The notes under the pieces are model-generated. The model was not told the DNA's origin, did not search any database, and worked only from the letters and a program-made list of their open reading frames with translations. 64,000 nucleotides of DNA from Echinochloa phyllopogon (Eukaryota > Streptophyta > Magnoliopsida > Poales > Poaceae): contig BTCW01000010.1 in NCBI GenBank assembly GCA_033239725.1, positions 19,475,825 to 19,539,824 on the forward strand, given 5' to 3'. The position numbers were made by a program, and so were the translations under genes. This document shows, one piece after another, positions 1 to 10,266 of the stretch. Numbering within the stretch: position 1 is the first letter of the stretch; each line of letters opens with the position of its first letter.

Positions 1-416
1 TTCTATGGTTTTTGCACACTGTTGCGTACCAACTCGATGCGCACATCATGTCTGCACATGACGTAAATGTGCCCTCTTTTGTTTGTTAATTGAAGAGTGA
101 AGGCTTGGGATACACTCCAAAAGTATGGTTTTTTAATCGAGATTATCATTTTGATGAGTTGGGCCATCCGGATGTAAATGACTTCTCTTTTGCGGGCAAT
201 TGATGTAAATGACTTTTAAAATGATTCGGTTGTGATAAAATGATATTTAAGTTAAGGTGCACTGTAAATAATGTCACTAAGTCCACTTTCATTTGCAAAA
301 AAAGTCAACTAAATCAATATCATAGCCCATAGGCTTCAATAATCTATACAATATATTACAAATCTTATATTAAATTATGGAAAAGGTGTATTTTTTATAT
401 ATTCTACTAGGTATAT

Positions 417-445
417 GCCTGTGCGTTGCTACTTCTCAACACAAT
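417..445 (-). mobile_element. Helitron-like 3' terminus
   Basis: On the minus strand this reads as a GTAGCAACGCAC-type stretch ending in CTAG, the usual 3' end of many grass Helitrons. The same kind of terminus occurs on the plus strand near 15295-15327. The element body would lie to the right, but I cannot find its 5' end, so only the terminus is annotated. Bases 1-416 hold nothing I can support. Confidence 0.3.
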
Positions 446-761
446 AAGGGAGTGTTAGGCACTAAAGTACCATTAATACAGTGTGCAATTCCTATTCTAC
501 CCTCAAACTTGCCTCATCCTGTTTTACCGCCGTAATGAGGAGGGGCAGTGGGTGAAAAGATAAAGTTTTAGTCCCTTTTAGCATCAAATTTGGTGCTAGA
601 ACTAGTACCCTATTTTAGGCCTTGGTGTTTGGTTCTTTAGAACCTTTCAGTCCTAATTTTAGCACTTTTGGGCTTTAGCACTAGGAACCAAACACCCCCT
701 AAAAAAGAGCATTCGAGACAATCTTGCTGGCACATCAAATCAAAAGGGGACTCGTGCTTTA

Positions 762-1034
762 GGCCTTGTTTAGTTCCCGAAATTGGGAGCCAAATTTGGG
801 TTTTTGAGTGCGTACGCTATTATAGCATTTCATTTATATGTGTGAAAAATTGTCCAAAAATTGATTAATTAGGCTCCTAAATGTTCATCTCGTAGAGTAC
901 AACAAAACTGTGCAATTAGTTTTTGATTTTATCTACATTTAGTACTCCATGCATGCTATGACATTTTGATGTAATGGGAATCTTCTTTTTGCATAGCGAA
1001 CTTTGGGGGTAAAATTTGGGATCTAAACAAGGCA
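762..1034. mobile_element. Tourist-like (PIF/Harbinger) MITE
   Basis: A 273-bp non-coding element with terminal inverted repeats GGCCTTGTTTAG at the left and CTAAACAAGGCA at the right, followed inward by further matching AAATTTGGG-type sequence. It is flanked by TTA on both sides (759-761 and 1035-1037), the target duplication expected of PIF/Harbinger MITEs. There is no ORF of its own. Confidence 0.72.
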
Positions 1035-1037
1035 TTA

Positions 1038-3160
1038 GTTGTAAAGCATAGAACAGTTGGCAACGTTGTCAAAAGACATTAAAGACAAACAAACATCGTA
1101 AAGTGAAATCTAATTACCAGGATATCATCGTAGGTTATTACACAAAACAGGACATCTTTTTATTCCAGAATTTTAAAGTCCAGTCATTCATCAATACATG
1201 TAAGGCTATACATTCCACAAACCTCTCTCAAACCCTAACATTCATCTGAATAAATTATTATACAAAATTGGGAGGTGGAATTATGATCGCAAAGAGCTCA
1301 TTGATGTTGTGTGCTTGGTTCACATATCCCTCCAATCATAAAGAAGCAAGTAGTTATTCGGTTACCCTATCGCAGCAGCGGCAAGGTCCATGCATGCACC
1401 AACCTCCTCTCAACTGAAGTCGTATCTCTTACCTATGGCAGTAGTAAGTTTTATTTACATAACAATACCTCACAATATTAGGATCAGTGACAGATTTTTC
1501 GAGAGATTGCAACATCTTGAGAGGTGCAATGATGTTATTAATCAATCATTCAAGAAACATAAGCTCATGATTTGAGAAAAATGTTTGGCTCAGTACTATA
1601 ACTATAACAGAAAGCTATAGTACATAATAATTTTCCCCAGAACCTTTGAAAATTCAGGTATTACCTAGGAAGCTATCAATATCTTGACTAATAGTAACTA
1701 ATAGTCCGATTCCACCTTTTTTATTCTGGTCATTATAAAAACTAAGAAAATAGCAATATATTCATACTTAGGAAGGCAATTAAAGAGATGGTGAGAAATC
1801 GAGTGCCTTACTGCTTTTTTTTATCAGGTGCATAACTTCCCCTTCCATCTTCAGAATGAACCAAGCTAACAGGTTGTTAACATGACTCGAATTGCTTTAC
1901 CGCTCTTGATGCAACCAATGTCTTCAGCACATGCACCAACTGTAGGGTGCTTCCTAAATTCTCACAGGGACTCCTCAATGATACCATCTCAGCTGTTAAA
2001 GACATTTACAAATATATTTAGTGATGGTGACATAGCTCAATTAATTTTCATACCAGCGTCGTCTAAAAAGCAATCCAATAATTTTATCATATGATAACCA
2101 ATCTGAGTAAATCAATTTTTAAGCCAACTACCTACTGAACTAAGGACCATAAGCATACAACAATAATGATCCCATGAGGAAGAAACATAGATAAAAAATC
2201 CACCAAATGGCTGAATCATTTCCTAATATTGGACAAAACCAGATGAATCCTTGAAGAACGTTACAGAAACCATACCAGAATTTCATAGAAGAAACTTGCT
2301 GAAGTTGTCCTCTTTGTCCCTTCAAGGACTTGAAGAATTAGCTCCCTCCTTAATCTTCTGATCTAGCAATAGCTGATGGATGCAGCTTGCTATGTTCCAA
2401 TAATAAATTAATAAATTAAGATAAGATATAGACTAAGAGCCAAGAGGCTAGAGGCACACAAGTGTCCAACTAAAACATTGATACAATTATTCAAAACACT
2501 GAGGAGTAGTTACTCTTTACATGCAAAAAAAATGATGAACTTTTGGCTAAGATCTCTAACGACGGTTTGTGAAATTCATTCTCTTAATCTATACTGGGCA
2601 GGTAACATGAACTCTTCAAAAACATGTATACGAATGCACCAAAAGCTTGATAAAAATGCAATCTCTGGAAACTAAAATTCCATGATCTCTGTATGTTTTT
2701 CTTCAGTGCTTTAATCGTTGTCGGAAATGTGGCTGCTTGATTATTGTATACCACAGTAGGGTCTAATTTGGATTTTGCATACGCAGCAGTGGCAGCAACG
2801 GCTAATCCATGCATAAATCCATTCGGTAGAGAGAGATGTGAATGGCTAGTAAAGAAAGTGCTCTCCATGTGATTCGGAGAACACTGCCAATTATAATGCA
2901 AAACAAACATTGTTAGAATCTAGCTGTTGGAAACAACTATGTAGTTTGTTTAATAAATTCCACATAATCACCATATAAAACAAACATGGAATCCAAGTGA
3001 GAATGTACAAGAAAAAAGTCATTGTGTTTCCTCAATAACTTAAGTATAGTAAATTAGTATAGCAAAAAGATCACACTAACTTAAATTAAGCAGCATACGC
3101 TACCTGAATGTAGCGAAGAAAATCGATTCGATCGTCTGAATACGGCCGTCTTCGGACTTT
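1038..3160. other. unassigned AT-rich stretch
   Basis: I recognise no gene here. The minus strand has exon-like pieces with plausible splice borders: an open stretch around 2700-2895 after a CAG acceptor, and one ending at a GTAGCG donor near 3107. I could not join them into a protein that I recognise, so a decayed or non-coding transcribed unit is possible but unsupported. Confidence 0.2.
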
Positions 3161-4560
3161 CGGAGCGGATGTCCTCCTGGTTGATCAGCCCTTACCTAGC
3201 CATAAACGCGCTGTCGGCCTGCTGCCTGCTATCGCCATCCACAAAGCTAAGATCAGGCCGATCTCATTCACCGTCAGCAACAGCATCTACATCCTCAGCA
3301 TCGCCGGCCGTCGGGCGCAGCGAGGATGGGGGGACGGAGGCGGCATGGGAGGACGAGGCCGGTGACGAAGAGGGAGGACGGGGGTTCGGTGGCGGCGCGG
3401 GAGGAGGAGGAGCGGCGGCCGGTGGGGGATGGGTGGTCCATCGGGAGAGGGATGGGGGCGGGTGGGGTGGGGGGAGAAGATGTTGGTGCGGCATGGAGAC
3501 GACAGCGGCTACGCCCAGGCGTAGGAGATGGCGGCGGTGCCTCAGCGTAGGCGACGACGCCGACACGTTGGGTCCTCGGATCGACGACGACGACGACGCG
3601 TTGGGTTGGGTCCTCGGATCGACGATAACGCTTGTATGCGTGGGACGACGTCAACTCGGCGGCGCGATGGCGGCGTCAACCCAGAGATGCCACGGCGGCG
3701 GAGGAATGACCCTGAGGCGCGACAACCGCAGCGTTGGGAGATATGGCGGTAGTGGATCCGGCGGCGCGGAGGACCGCTGCCGCCGCGGGCGGGCGAGGCG
3801 GCGGCTCCAGGCCCGGGTGGGCGGGAGCGGCGCGGGCGACGGCGGCTGCGGGAGGAGGCGGGGAGCTCCGGCGTGCGGGTGCGGGAAGAGGCAGGGAGGT
3901 GTGGCCCACGGGCGGAGGGTGCGTTGCGGATGGGCGGCGCGGCGGGCTGGCGGAGGAAGTCGCTGGGGAGGAGGCAGGGGTCGGGGCCGGGAGGCGAGGC
4001 GGCAGGGCGGCGCGGGGAGGGGAGGCACCGGGGCCGGGGTGGGAGGCGGGGAGGCGTCGGGCGGGGCCGGGAGGCGATGGGGCTGGGCGGGGCACCGGGA
4101 GGCAGCGGCGGAGGGGCACGGGTGTGGGCGTGCGGGTGCGGGAGGATTGGACGGCCTGCAGTCGCGGTTGTGAATCGGACGGTCGACTGGAGGGACGACC
4201 ACCCATGGACGGACTACTCACTTTTGTTTTTTTCTCTGCTCCTAATAAGAATGCACCGGGGAACCGCAACCGTGCGTTCCTTCCGTCTGCCCCTCCGCGC
4301 CTCCGCCTGCGACGCATTTTTACCGTCAACGCATGCCGGACGCATGTGATCATCCCCGTGAAACCCGCATCAGCCCACCTGGGACCGCAAAATCCCGCGG
4401 CGATTCCTGCATTATCCAACATTCTCTGGACGCCTAGTATCTTCGGTCCTCTCCTCAACCGCCTCTGACCCATGCCTGCTCCAACCCTTCCCGCATTCTC
4501 TCCGCTCCCCGTGCTGCGCCTGGGCCGCGAAACCCGGACCACGCATGTGTTATTTCAGAT
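3160..4560. other. GC-rich island
   Basis: A sharply GC-rich block, densest from 3300 to 4170, sits between AT-rich flanks. All six frames are open for long stretches because stop codons are rare in such DNA. The translations are low-complexity Pro, Gly, Arg and Ala runs with no domain. It could be the promoter or first exon of a host gene, or GC-rich sequence carried by a transposon. I do not call a CDS. Confidence 0.4.
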
Positions 4561-5960
4561 CCCCTTCTATTCTTTTCCGTGATTGCCTCCGCAGATCGTG
4601 CCCTGCAGAAGTGACCAAGAAACACCGCCGTCTGTTCCCTATCGGTATCAAACTCAGAAAATCGGAGGCGGCAGACAACGGTGGGCGTTGGCGCCTACGA
4701 TCCGGTTGAACTGCACCCCAGCAGCCCCCGGTGACGTCCAAATTGTGATCCCCTTCACCTCCTCTTTCCATTGATGCATGTTCCACTGAAATTCATCGCT
4801 CACATGTCATCTTATCATTTCTCCGGTGAAACTCCGGCCATGCACAACAGCTATGACCTATGAGCATGGCACCACCGCATGCGCTCGCAGTTGGCCTGAC
4901 CGAAGAAAGAAGATGGCATTTTATCCTTTAGATACAAAACCGATGAATACGATTAGTTAGACACTGTACCCCTTTATATGCATGTGGTGCACCATAGACC
5001 ACAGACACTACCCCTTTACTGGTACACGGACTCAGTAGACCAAGACCAGGCCACCAGTCCATGGGGACCCCCTGCATCGCGTTATTGGGCGCTTAGAAGT
5101 TTCAGAAATTCATGCATTTTCTGTAATCTCCTTTTGGAACATTTGATCAGCTTCTTGCAGTGCTACTTGTAATGCTGAAGGTTCATGCGTGGCAGGTAGG
5201 TATAGCTACAATCTAGGGCAATTACAGTGTAGTGTACGGTATAGTCCAACCTCTGAATACACTCTGATTTAATGTTGGACTCTGATATGTTCTGCCAATT
5301 TCATTGTAGGTACTCAAACTACATCCAGTTGGAGGGCACAATATGCTAATCCTAAAGAATGAAGAGGCAGAGGGAGAGAGCCCAGTCTGCAACCTCTAGT
5401 GAATATAGAGAAATGAAAGGAACAAGAAGGATCCATCATGTATGCTGGGAGCTGCAATTTCCCGACCCGCTAATGGATTTGCATCATTGTGAAAAATTCA
5501 ATTTTATGTTTGAGAATATGATGATATATACATTTTACTGACACAATAAAAGAATAATAGTTCAGCTTTTTACCGATGAGCCTGTAGGCTACAAGCTAAA
5601 ATTAGGTTAGTCATTTGTGACACGTTCAGTTTACCATGGTCATACCCACTAGACTTTTCGATCATTCTGCTTGCATTGCACCTTGAATCAAGGAACATGG
5701 AGCGGCGGATCATGATGAACTCTTATCTCATCTAATGGCCTATTAGGATGACTTATCTCATCATAAGCAAGGTACAGTTATCTCATCTGGTGACTTTATG
5801 ACCCCTTCATTAGGATGTTGGTCCGTTGCTTGTGTAAAATTCTGTTGCCATTAATACACGATGCATGTAGACTAATTGTAAAATAACTATGGCTTGAGAG
5901 TTTGTTTTGTTAGTAGCATTTGTAAGGTTAGCCAACATCTGTTATTAAAATCAGGAGTAG
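4561..5960. other. unassigned intergenic stretch
   Basis: Only short ORFs without recognisable motifs are present. The last few hundred bases before the retrotransposon look like ordinary non-coding grass DNA. The retrotransposon at 5961 interrupted this sequence, which resumes at 14545. Confidence 0.3.
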
Positions 5961-6489
5961 TGTTGACACTCAAATTGGGCCAAAGGCCAAACCGGTCTGA
6001 CCGGTTTGCCAAACCGGTCAGACCGGTTTCGTTCTGTAATTCGAGTAGGATTAGGATTCCGAGTTTAGTTCCATATTGTAACCTATTCGAAAGGGGTAAG
6101 ACTTCCCCGGCCTATAAATATAAAGGCTAGACGGCCGATTGAGGTATTCCCAATCGAATCAAATACTTTTATCTTCTATTTTGTGTATCTCTCAAACCCT
6201 AATCTTTTCCAACCCCCATATTTTGTTCTTTGCTCGTCTCTACGGCGTTCAAGGACGTTCTAGGTGGCCTGCCGACCCTAGAGCAACCCTAGATCAGCTC
6301 GAGCTCCGACGGGGTCCCTCCCGAGCTTGAGTTTCTAGGTCTTCACGACCTCCCGACCAGAAGCGGTCAGACCGGTTCTTGTAACCGGTCAGACCGGTTT
6401 GCCCCGGGGAAGTCAGGAGTTGGCCGTTGTGACGGCCGTGCTGTGCGTTTGATCGATCTCGAGTGTGTTGGCGCGTTTTTGTGTCAACA
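5961..6489 (+). repeat. 5' LTR of the Tat element
   Basis: The 529-bp LTR begins TGTTGACACT and ends GTGTCAACA. It contains a TATA box at 6113-6120 and two doublets of the ACCGGT-CAG-ACCGGT motif (units starting 5989, 6012, 6361 and 6383). Hand alignment with the 3' LTR shows a single substitution. Confidence 0.97.
6113..6120 (+). promoter_or_regulatory. TATA box in the 5' LTR
   Basis: TATAAATA preceded by a C-rich stretch, the likely core promoter of the element. The 3' LTR has the identical box at 14168-14175. Two motif doublets flank it, one upstream and one about 250 bp downstream. Confidence 0.7.
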
Positions 6490-6496
6490 TACTTTT

Positions 6497-6513
6497 TGGC
6501 GACTCCGCTGGGG
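6497..6513 (+). other. primer binding site
   Basis: TGGCGACTCCGCTGGGG starts 7 bases after the 5' LTR, at the position and with the TGG start expected of a tRNA primer site. It resembles the tRNA-Arg-type sites of grass Ty3 elements; the tRNA identity is from memory and not verified. Confidence 0.65.
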
Positions 6514-6555
6514 AAGATTAATCTGGTGCCACAACCGATTATATCTACTCCAATC

Positions 6556-9500
6556 ATGTCTGGATCGACGTGCGACCTCGACAAGGACAACATCATCGCC
6601 GCGACGATGGAAGAGCTCACGGACGAGGAGCGGAAGCGGTACCTGATCGCTGAGGAGCACTTCAGGACGCAATTCCTGAAGGGCTTCAAGAAAGATCGCG
6701 GTGGCCTTGTCAAGAGGGTAGAGGAATTCGTCATGCCGGCTTTCAAGCTGGCAAACGACCAAGTTGAAGAACTTCCTAAGGTAACTGGCGAATCCTCTGA
6801 CTTGATGCAGCAAATTACTCGCATGATGGATGATAAATTACTTGCTGCACAAACCGTTACTAGTGAGTTGATTGCTAATATGTCGGGTAATTCTGATAAG
6901 GGTAAAAATAATATAGAATTTAATGAATTGCCTAACTCAACTCCTAGCTCATCAGGCATGCCAGAGCATGTTTTAGATCCTAATTTGGGCATGCCGGTGA
7001 ATTTTTATGCGGGTCAAACACCTTACCCTGGTTCGGTCCCCGAACCGGTCAGACCGGTTTGTATAACCGGTCAGACCGGTTTGCCGCCCAATGGCGGTCA
7101 GGCCGGTTCCATGAGTTCGGGGGCGACTAGTGCGATGGTTTTATCAAATACTACTAGTTCTGGTCCTGTTTTTACTGTTCCACGCACTACGGTTCCAGGA
7201 GGTATACCCCACGGATCTGGCTCGTTTCACGCGCCGATTCCGAATACTTCCTATAACACAACGAATGGTGTTCCCCGCATTCCACAAAACAGAGGTGATG
7301 GGAACTATCAAGCCGAGTTAGCTAAGTTCAAAGAAGACATAGCAAATACCCTTAGAACAAGACTCGGGCTTGAATTGGGTAGTTCACGCTTATATCAGAA
7401 ACCGTATCCGCCTGAATTTGATTTAGTTCCTTATCCTAATGGTTGGCGTGTTCCTGATTTTATTAAATTCAGTGGTGAAGATAATAGAACTCCTTGGGAA
7501 CACATTAGTCAATATGTTTTGCAATTAGGAGAGGCATCATTTTATGAGGCATTGCGTATACGGTTGTTCTCATTATCTTTAACTGGAACTGCTTTTTCAT
7601 GGTTTTCTTCGCTTGCTCCTAATTCTATTCAAAATTGGACTCAATTGGAGCGTAAATTTCATGATCATTTCTTTAGCGGAGAAAATGAGGCTAAGTTATC
7701 TGATTTAACATCGGTTAAGCAAAGCCGAGAGGAATCGGTTCTTGATTATTTTAAAAGATTTAAGGATGTTAAGAACCGATGCTTTAACATAACTGTTTCT
7801 GAAAAAGATTTAGCAGATTTGGCTTTTGTAGGCTTACGGTCTCATTACAAGGAAAAATTAGAAGGTTCTGATTTTCTCACTATTAATCACTTGCAAATGA
7901 AGGCCATGAGTCTAGAATTGAAATTTAAAAATGCAAAAGAATCTGCTAAACCTCATCGTTCGAATGTGCATATTATTGATAATGATTCTGATAGTTCGGA
8001 CGATGATAAAGAAATTTATGCCGCTGAATTTGTTTGGTCATCAAAAAGTAAACCTGGTTCTTGTCCTTCATTAAAGCCGATCCAGAAAAATCGGCAAGAA
8101 GAAAAATTTACTTTTGATGTAGCCAAGTGTGATCGTGTTTTTGATGAATTGCTTAAGAATGGCTTTGTAAAACTTTCTCATGCAATTCCACCAGCCGATC
8201 AATTAAAAAATCGTGCATATTGTAAGTGGCATAATTCTTTTTCTCATGCAACAAATGATTGCAATGTTTTTCGACGACAGGTACAATCGGCCCTTAATGA
8301 AGGTCGATTAGTGCTCGCTGAAATGCAAGTTGACAAGGCTCCTTTCCCTGTTCATACCTTGGATGTGAACACCAAGATGCTGATTCGGCCGGAACAAGCC
8401 GATGGAGCTAAAGGGAAGAACGTGGTGATTGGAGATCCGAGGCCGGAAAAAGTTGATGATAAACTTCCGGCTAGAACAGTGATGATTGGAAGGACTCTTG
8501 ATGGAAAAGAGTCTCTGAAAATTACAATTAACACATCAAGACCCGGGGGGCAAGGAAGTTCTTTGGAAGAAAATCGGTCCGCTAATCAGGCGAAACCGGT
8601 CAGACCGGTTTCCCAAACCGGTCAGACCGGTTTGTCTCCAGACCGTTCAAGAACTTTCAAGCCTAAGCGCCCGGAAGTGGGTACTTGGAAATTTAATGAG
8701 CCAAAGATTCAAGGGAGGGTTCTGAAGCAAGGACCTACTTTTTCGCAGCTCATGAACAAGTACACAAAGGCCGTTCAAGTTGATCGGCCGACAAAAAAGA
8801 GACAGAGGTCACCACAGCGATGGAACAGTCCTACAGATTATAAACGTCGTGGTGGTGCTATTGGAAATTCGGTGCATGACCGATTAAGCTCGTACGAGCC
8901 AGGTCGCATGACCGCTTTCCAAAGCGGTCAGACCGGTTTTATGAACCGGTCAGACCGGTTTCGGTCTGAGCCACGTTTTCAAGCTCCTCCTAAGCAAGAA
9001 TACCGTATTAAGGAGAAGAAGGAGGATGTGCAAGCCCAAGCCAATAATTTTATAAAAATTGGTGATATTCCGGTGGCTATGCAAGACTTGAGTAAAAAGC
9101 CGATAGTCATTGGAGATTCGGCTCCTGTTCCAGCCAAAAGGCCGGTCATAGCTAATGATCATGAGGCCAGCAGCAGCAAGGGCGTAAAGAAAGTTTTTCA
9201 ACCAGGATGGTGTCCTTCTGGGTTGACTCATACACAGAAGCGGAAACTTCAGCGCTTGAGAAACAAAGAGAAAAGGGAACAGGAAGCCGAGAAGCTGAGG
9301 GATGAACATTTCAACAAGTATAGACCCATGATTCCTCAGACCAAGACCTGGCGAGTTGTGCAGCCAGCAGCACAACCGGTCAGACCGGTTTCAGAAACCG
9401 GTCAGACCGGTTCTGATCAGCCCACCGCTGCAGAAGCGGTCAGACCGGTTTCTGGAACCGGTCAGACCGGTTTGTCGACAGAGGCAAAGGCCAAAACTAC

Positions 9501-10263
9501 TTCAACCATCAATGCTACTCCACCAATTTCTCCAGTAGTTGAAGATGAAGAATTAGTTGATTTTGAGCCTTCTCCAGAACGTGACAACATGGAAATTAAT
9601 GTTGTCTATTTATCTTCTGATTATTATGTCGTGCCAGAGGAGGAAATTTCTCATCTTCAACTTGGGCCTCGAGATGCTGTGTTTCAGAAACCTAGTGAAT
9701 CAGAAAATCATCTCAAGGCTTTGTATATGAGAGGGCACATCAACGGGAAGCCAATTTCTCGTATGTTGGTTGATGGTGGAGCCATTGTGAATCTCATGCC
9801 ATATTCTCTCTATAAGAAGATTGGCGGGAAAGACGAAGAACTGATCAAGACGAACATGACAGTCAGTGGAGTTGGTGGAGGTGATCCCATTGGTGCCAAG
9901 GGGGTGGCTTCTATGGAGTTGACCGTCGGGAGCAAGACTATTGCTACGGCTTTCTTCGTCTCCGAGGTGCAAGGTAACTTCAGTTTAATCCTTGGTCGAG
10001 ATTGGATTCATGCAAATAAATGTATTCCATCTACCTTGCATCAATATCTTATTCAATGGATCGGCGATGAAGTTGAAGTTGTCTATGGTGACAATTCTTC
10101 CTTTGTTGCAACGGCCGATTCCGACTCTCTTAGTGCAAATGAAAAGGTTCAATGTTTGTCGGGCATGGATTTGACCGACTATGAGTTGATCAGTTGCACC
10201 AAGGATGGTTTTGTTCCTGCTACATTAAAGCCGATAGAAAATCGGTTGAATTACTTACTGTAA
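6556..10263 (+). CDS. gag-pr: Gag-protease polyprotein of the Tat element
   Basis: The open frame reaches back into the LTR (ATG at 6463), but the ATG at 6556, just past the primer site, is the more likely start, giving about 1235 residues. A retrotransposon gag domain lies around residues 290-480, with WRVPDFIKFSGED, W-F-SSL and LERKFHDHF motifs. I see no clear CCHC zinc knuckle. The C-terminal part carries an aspartic protease whose active site reads MLVDGGAIVNLMP, a D-G-G form in place of D-T/S-G, and a later ILGRDWI motif. Long Lys/Arg/Pro/Ser-rich linkers hold five doublets of the 22-bp motif, read as PVRPV, TGQTG or NRSDRF. The frame ends at TAA 10261-10263; the next ORF continues in the same frame after one codon. 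Confidence 0.93.
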   Translation: MSGSTCDLDKDNIIAATMEELTDEERKRYLIAEEHFRTQFLKGFKKDRGGLVKRVEEFVMPAFKLANDQVEELPKVTGESSDLMQQITRMMDDKLLAAQTVTSELIANMSGNSDKGKNNIEFNELPNSTPSSSGMPEHVLDPNLGMPVNFYAGQTPYPGSVPEPVRPVCITGQTGLPPNGGQAGSMSSGATSAMVLSNTTSSGPVFTVPRTTVPGGIPHGSGSFHAPIPNTSYNTTNGVPRIPQNRGDGNYQAELAKFKEDIANTLRTRLGLELGSSRLYQKPYPPEFDLVPYPNGWRVPDFIKFSGEDNRTPWEHISQYVLQLGEASFYEALRIRLFSLSLTGTAFSWFSSLAPNSIQNWTQLERKFHDHFFSGENEAKLSDLTSVKQSREESVLDYFKRFKDVKNRCFNITVSEKDLADLAFVGLRSHYKEKLEGSDFLTINHLQMKAMSLELKFKNAKESAKPHRSNVHIIDNDSDSSDDDKEIYAAEFVWSSKSKPGSCPSLKPIQKNRQEEKFTFDVAKCDRVFDELLKNGFVKLSHAIPPADQLKNRAYCKWHNSFSHATNDCNVFRRQVQSALNEGRLVLAEMQVDKAPFPVHTLDVNTKMLIRPEQADGAKGKNVVIGDPRPEKVDDKLPARTVMIGRTLDGKESLKITINTSRPGGQGSSLEENRSANQAKPVRPVSQTGQTGLSPDRSRTFKPKRPEVGTWKFNEPKIQGRVLKQGPTFSQLMNKYTKAVQVDRPTKKRQRSPQRWNSPTDYKRRGGAIGNSVHDRLSSYEPGRMTAFQSGQTGFMNRSDRFRSEPRFQAPPKQEYRIKEKKEDVQAQANNFIKIGDIPVAMQDLSKKPIVIGDSAPVPAKRPVIANDHEASSSKGVKKVFQPGWCPSGLTHTQKRKLQRLRNKEKREQEAEKLRDEHFNKYRPMIPQTKTWRVVQPAAQPVRPVSETGQTGSDQPTAAEAVRPVSGTGQTGLSTEAKAKTTSTINATPPISPVVEDEELVDFEPSPERDNMEINVVYLSSDYYVVPEEEISHLQLGPRDAVFQKPSESENHLKALYMRGHINGKPISRMLVDGGAIVNLMPYSLYKKIGGKDEELIKTNMTVSGVGGGDPIGAKGVASMELTVGSKTIATAFFVSEVQGNFSLILGRDWIHANKCIPSTLHQYLIQWIGDEVEVVYGDNSSFVATADSDSLSANEKVQCLSGMDLTDYELISCTKDGFVPATLKPIENRLNYLL

Positions 10264-10266
10264 TTA

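Noticed and set aside
2140..2910. Minus-strand ORFs of 61 and 108 codons near the left end
   Set aside because: No recognised domain, and splice borders could not be joined into a consistent protein; mentioned only as part of the unassigned stretch.
3169..4542. Long ORFs on both strands (up to 334 codons)
   Set aside because: They overlap each other in all frames and encode only Gly/Arg/Pro/Ala-rich sequence; they are artefacts of GC-rich DNA.
5989..6029. Possible CRISPR-like array from the spaced ACCGGT repeats
   Set aside because: Spacing is too short, units occur in isolated doublets inside a plant retrotransposon, and no spacer structure exists.
6463..6555. ATG at 6463 as the start of gag
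   Set aside because: It lies inside the LTR and would translate the primer binding site; the ATG at 6556 is the first after it.
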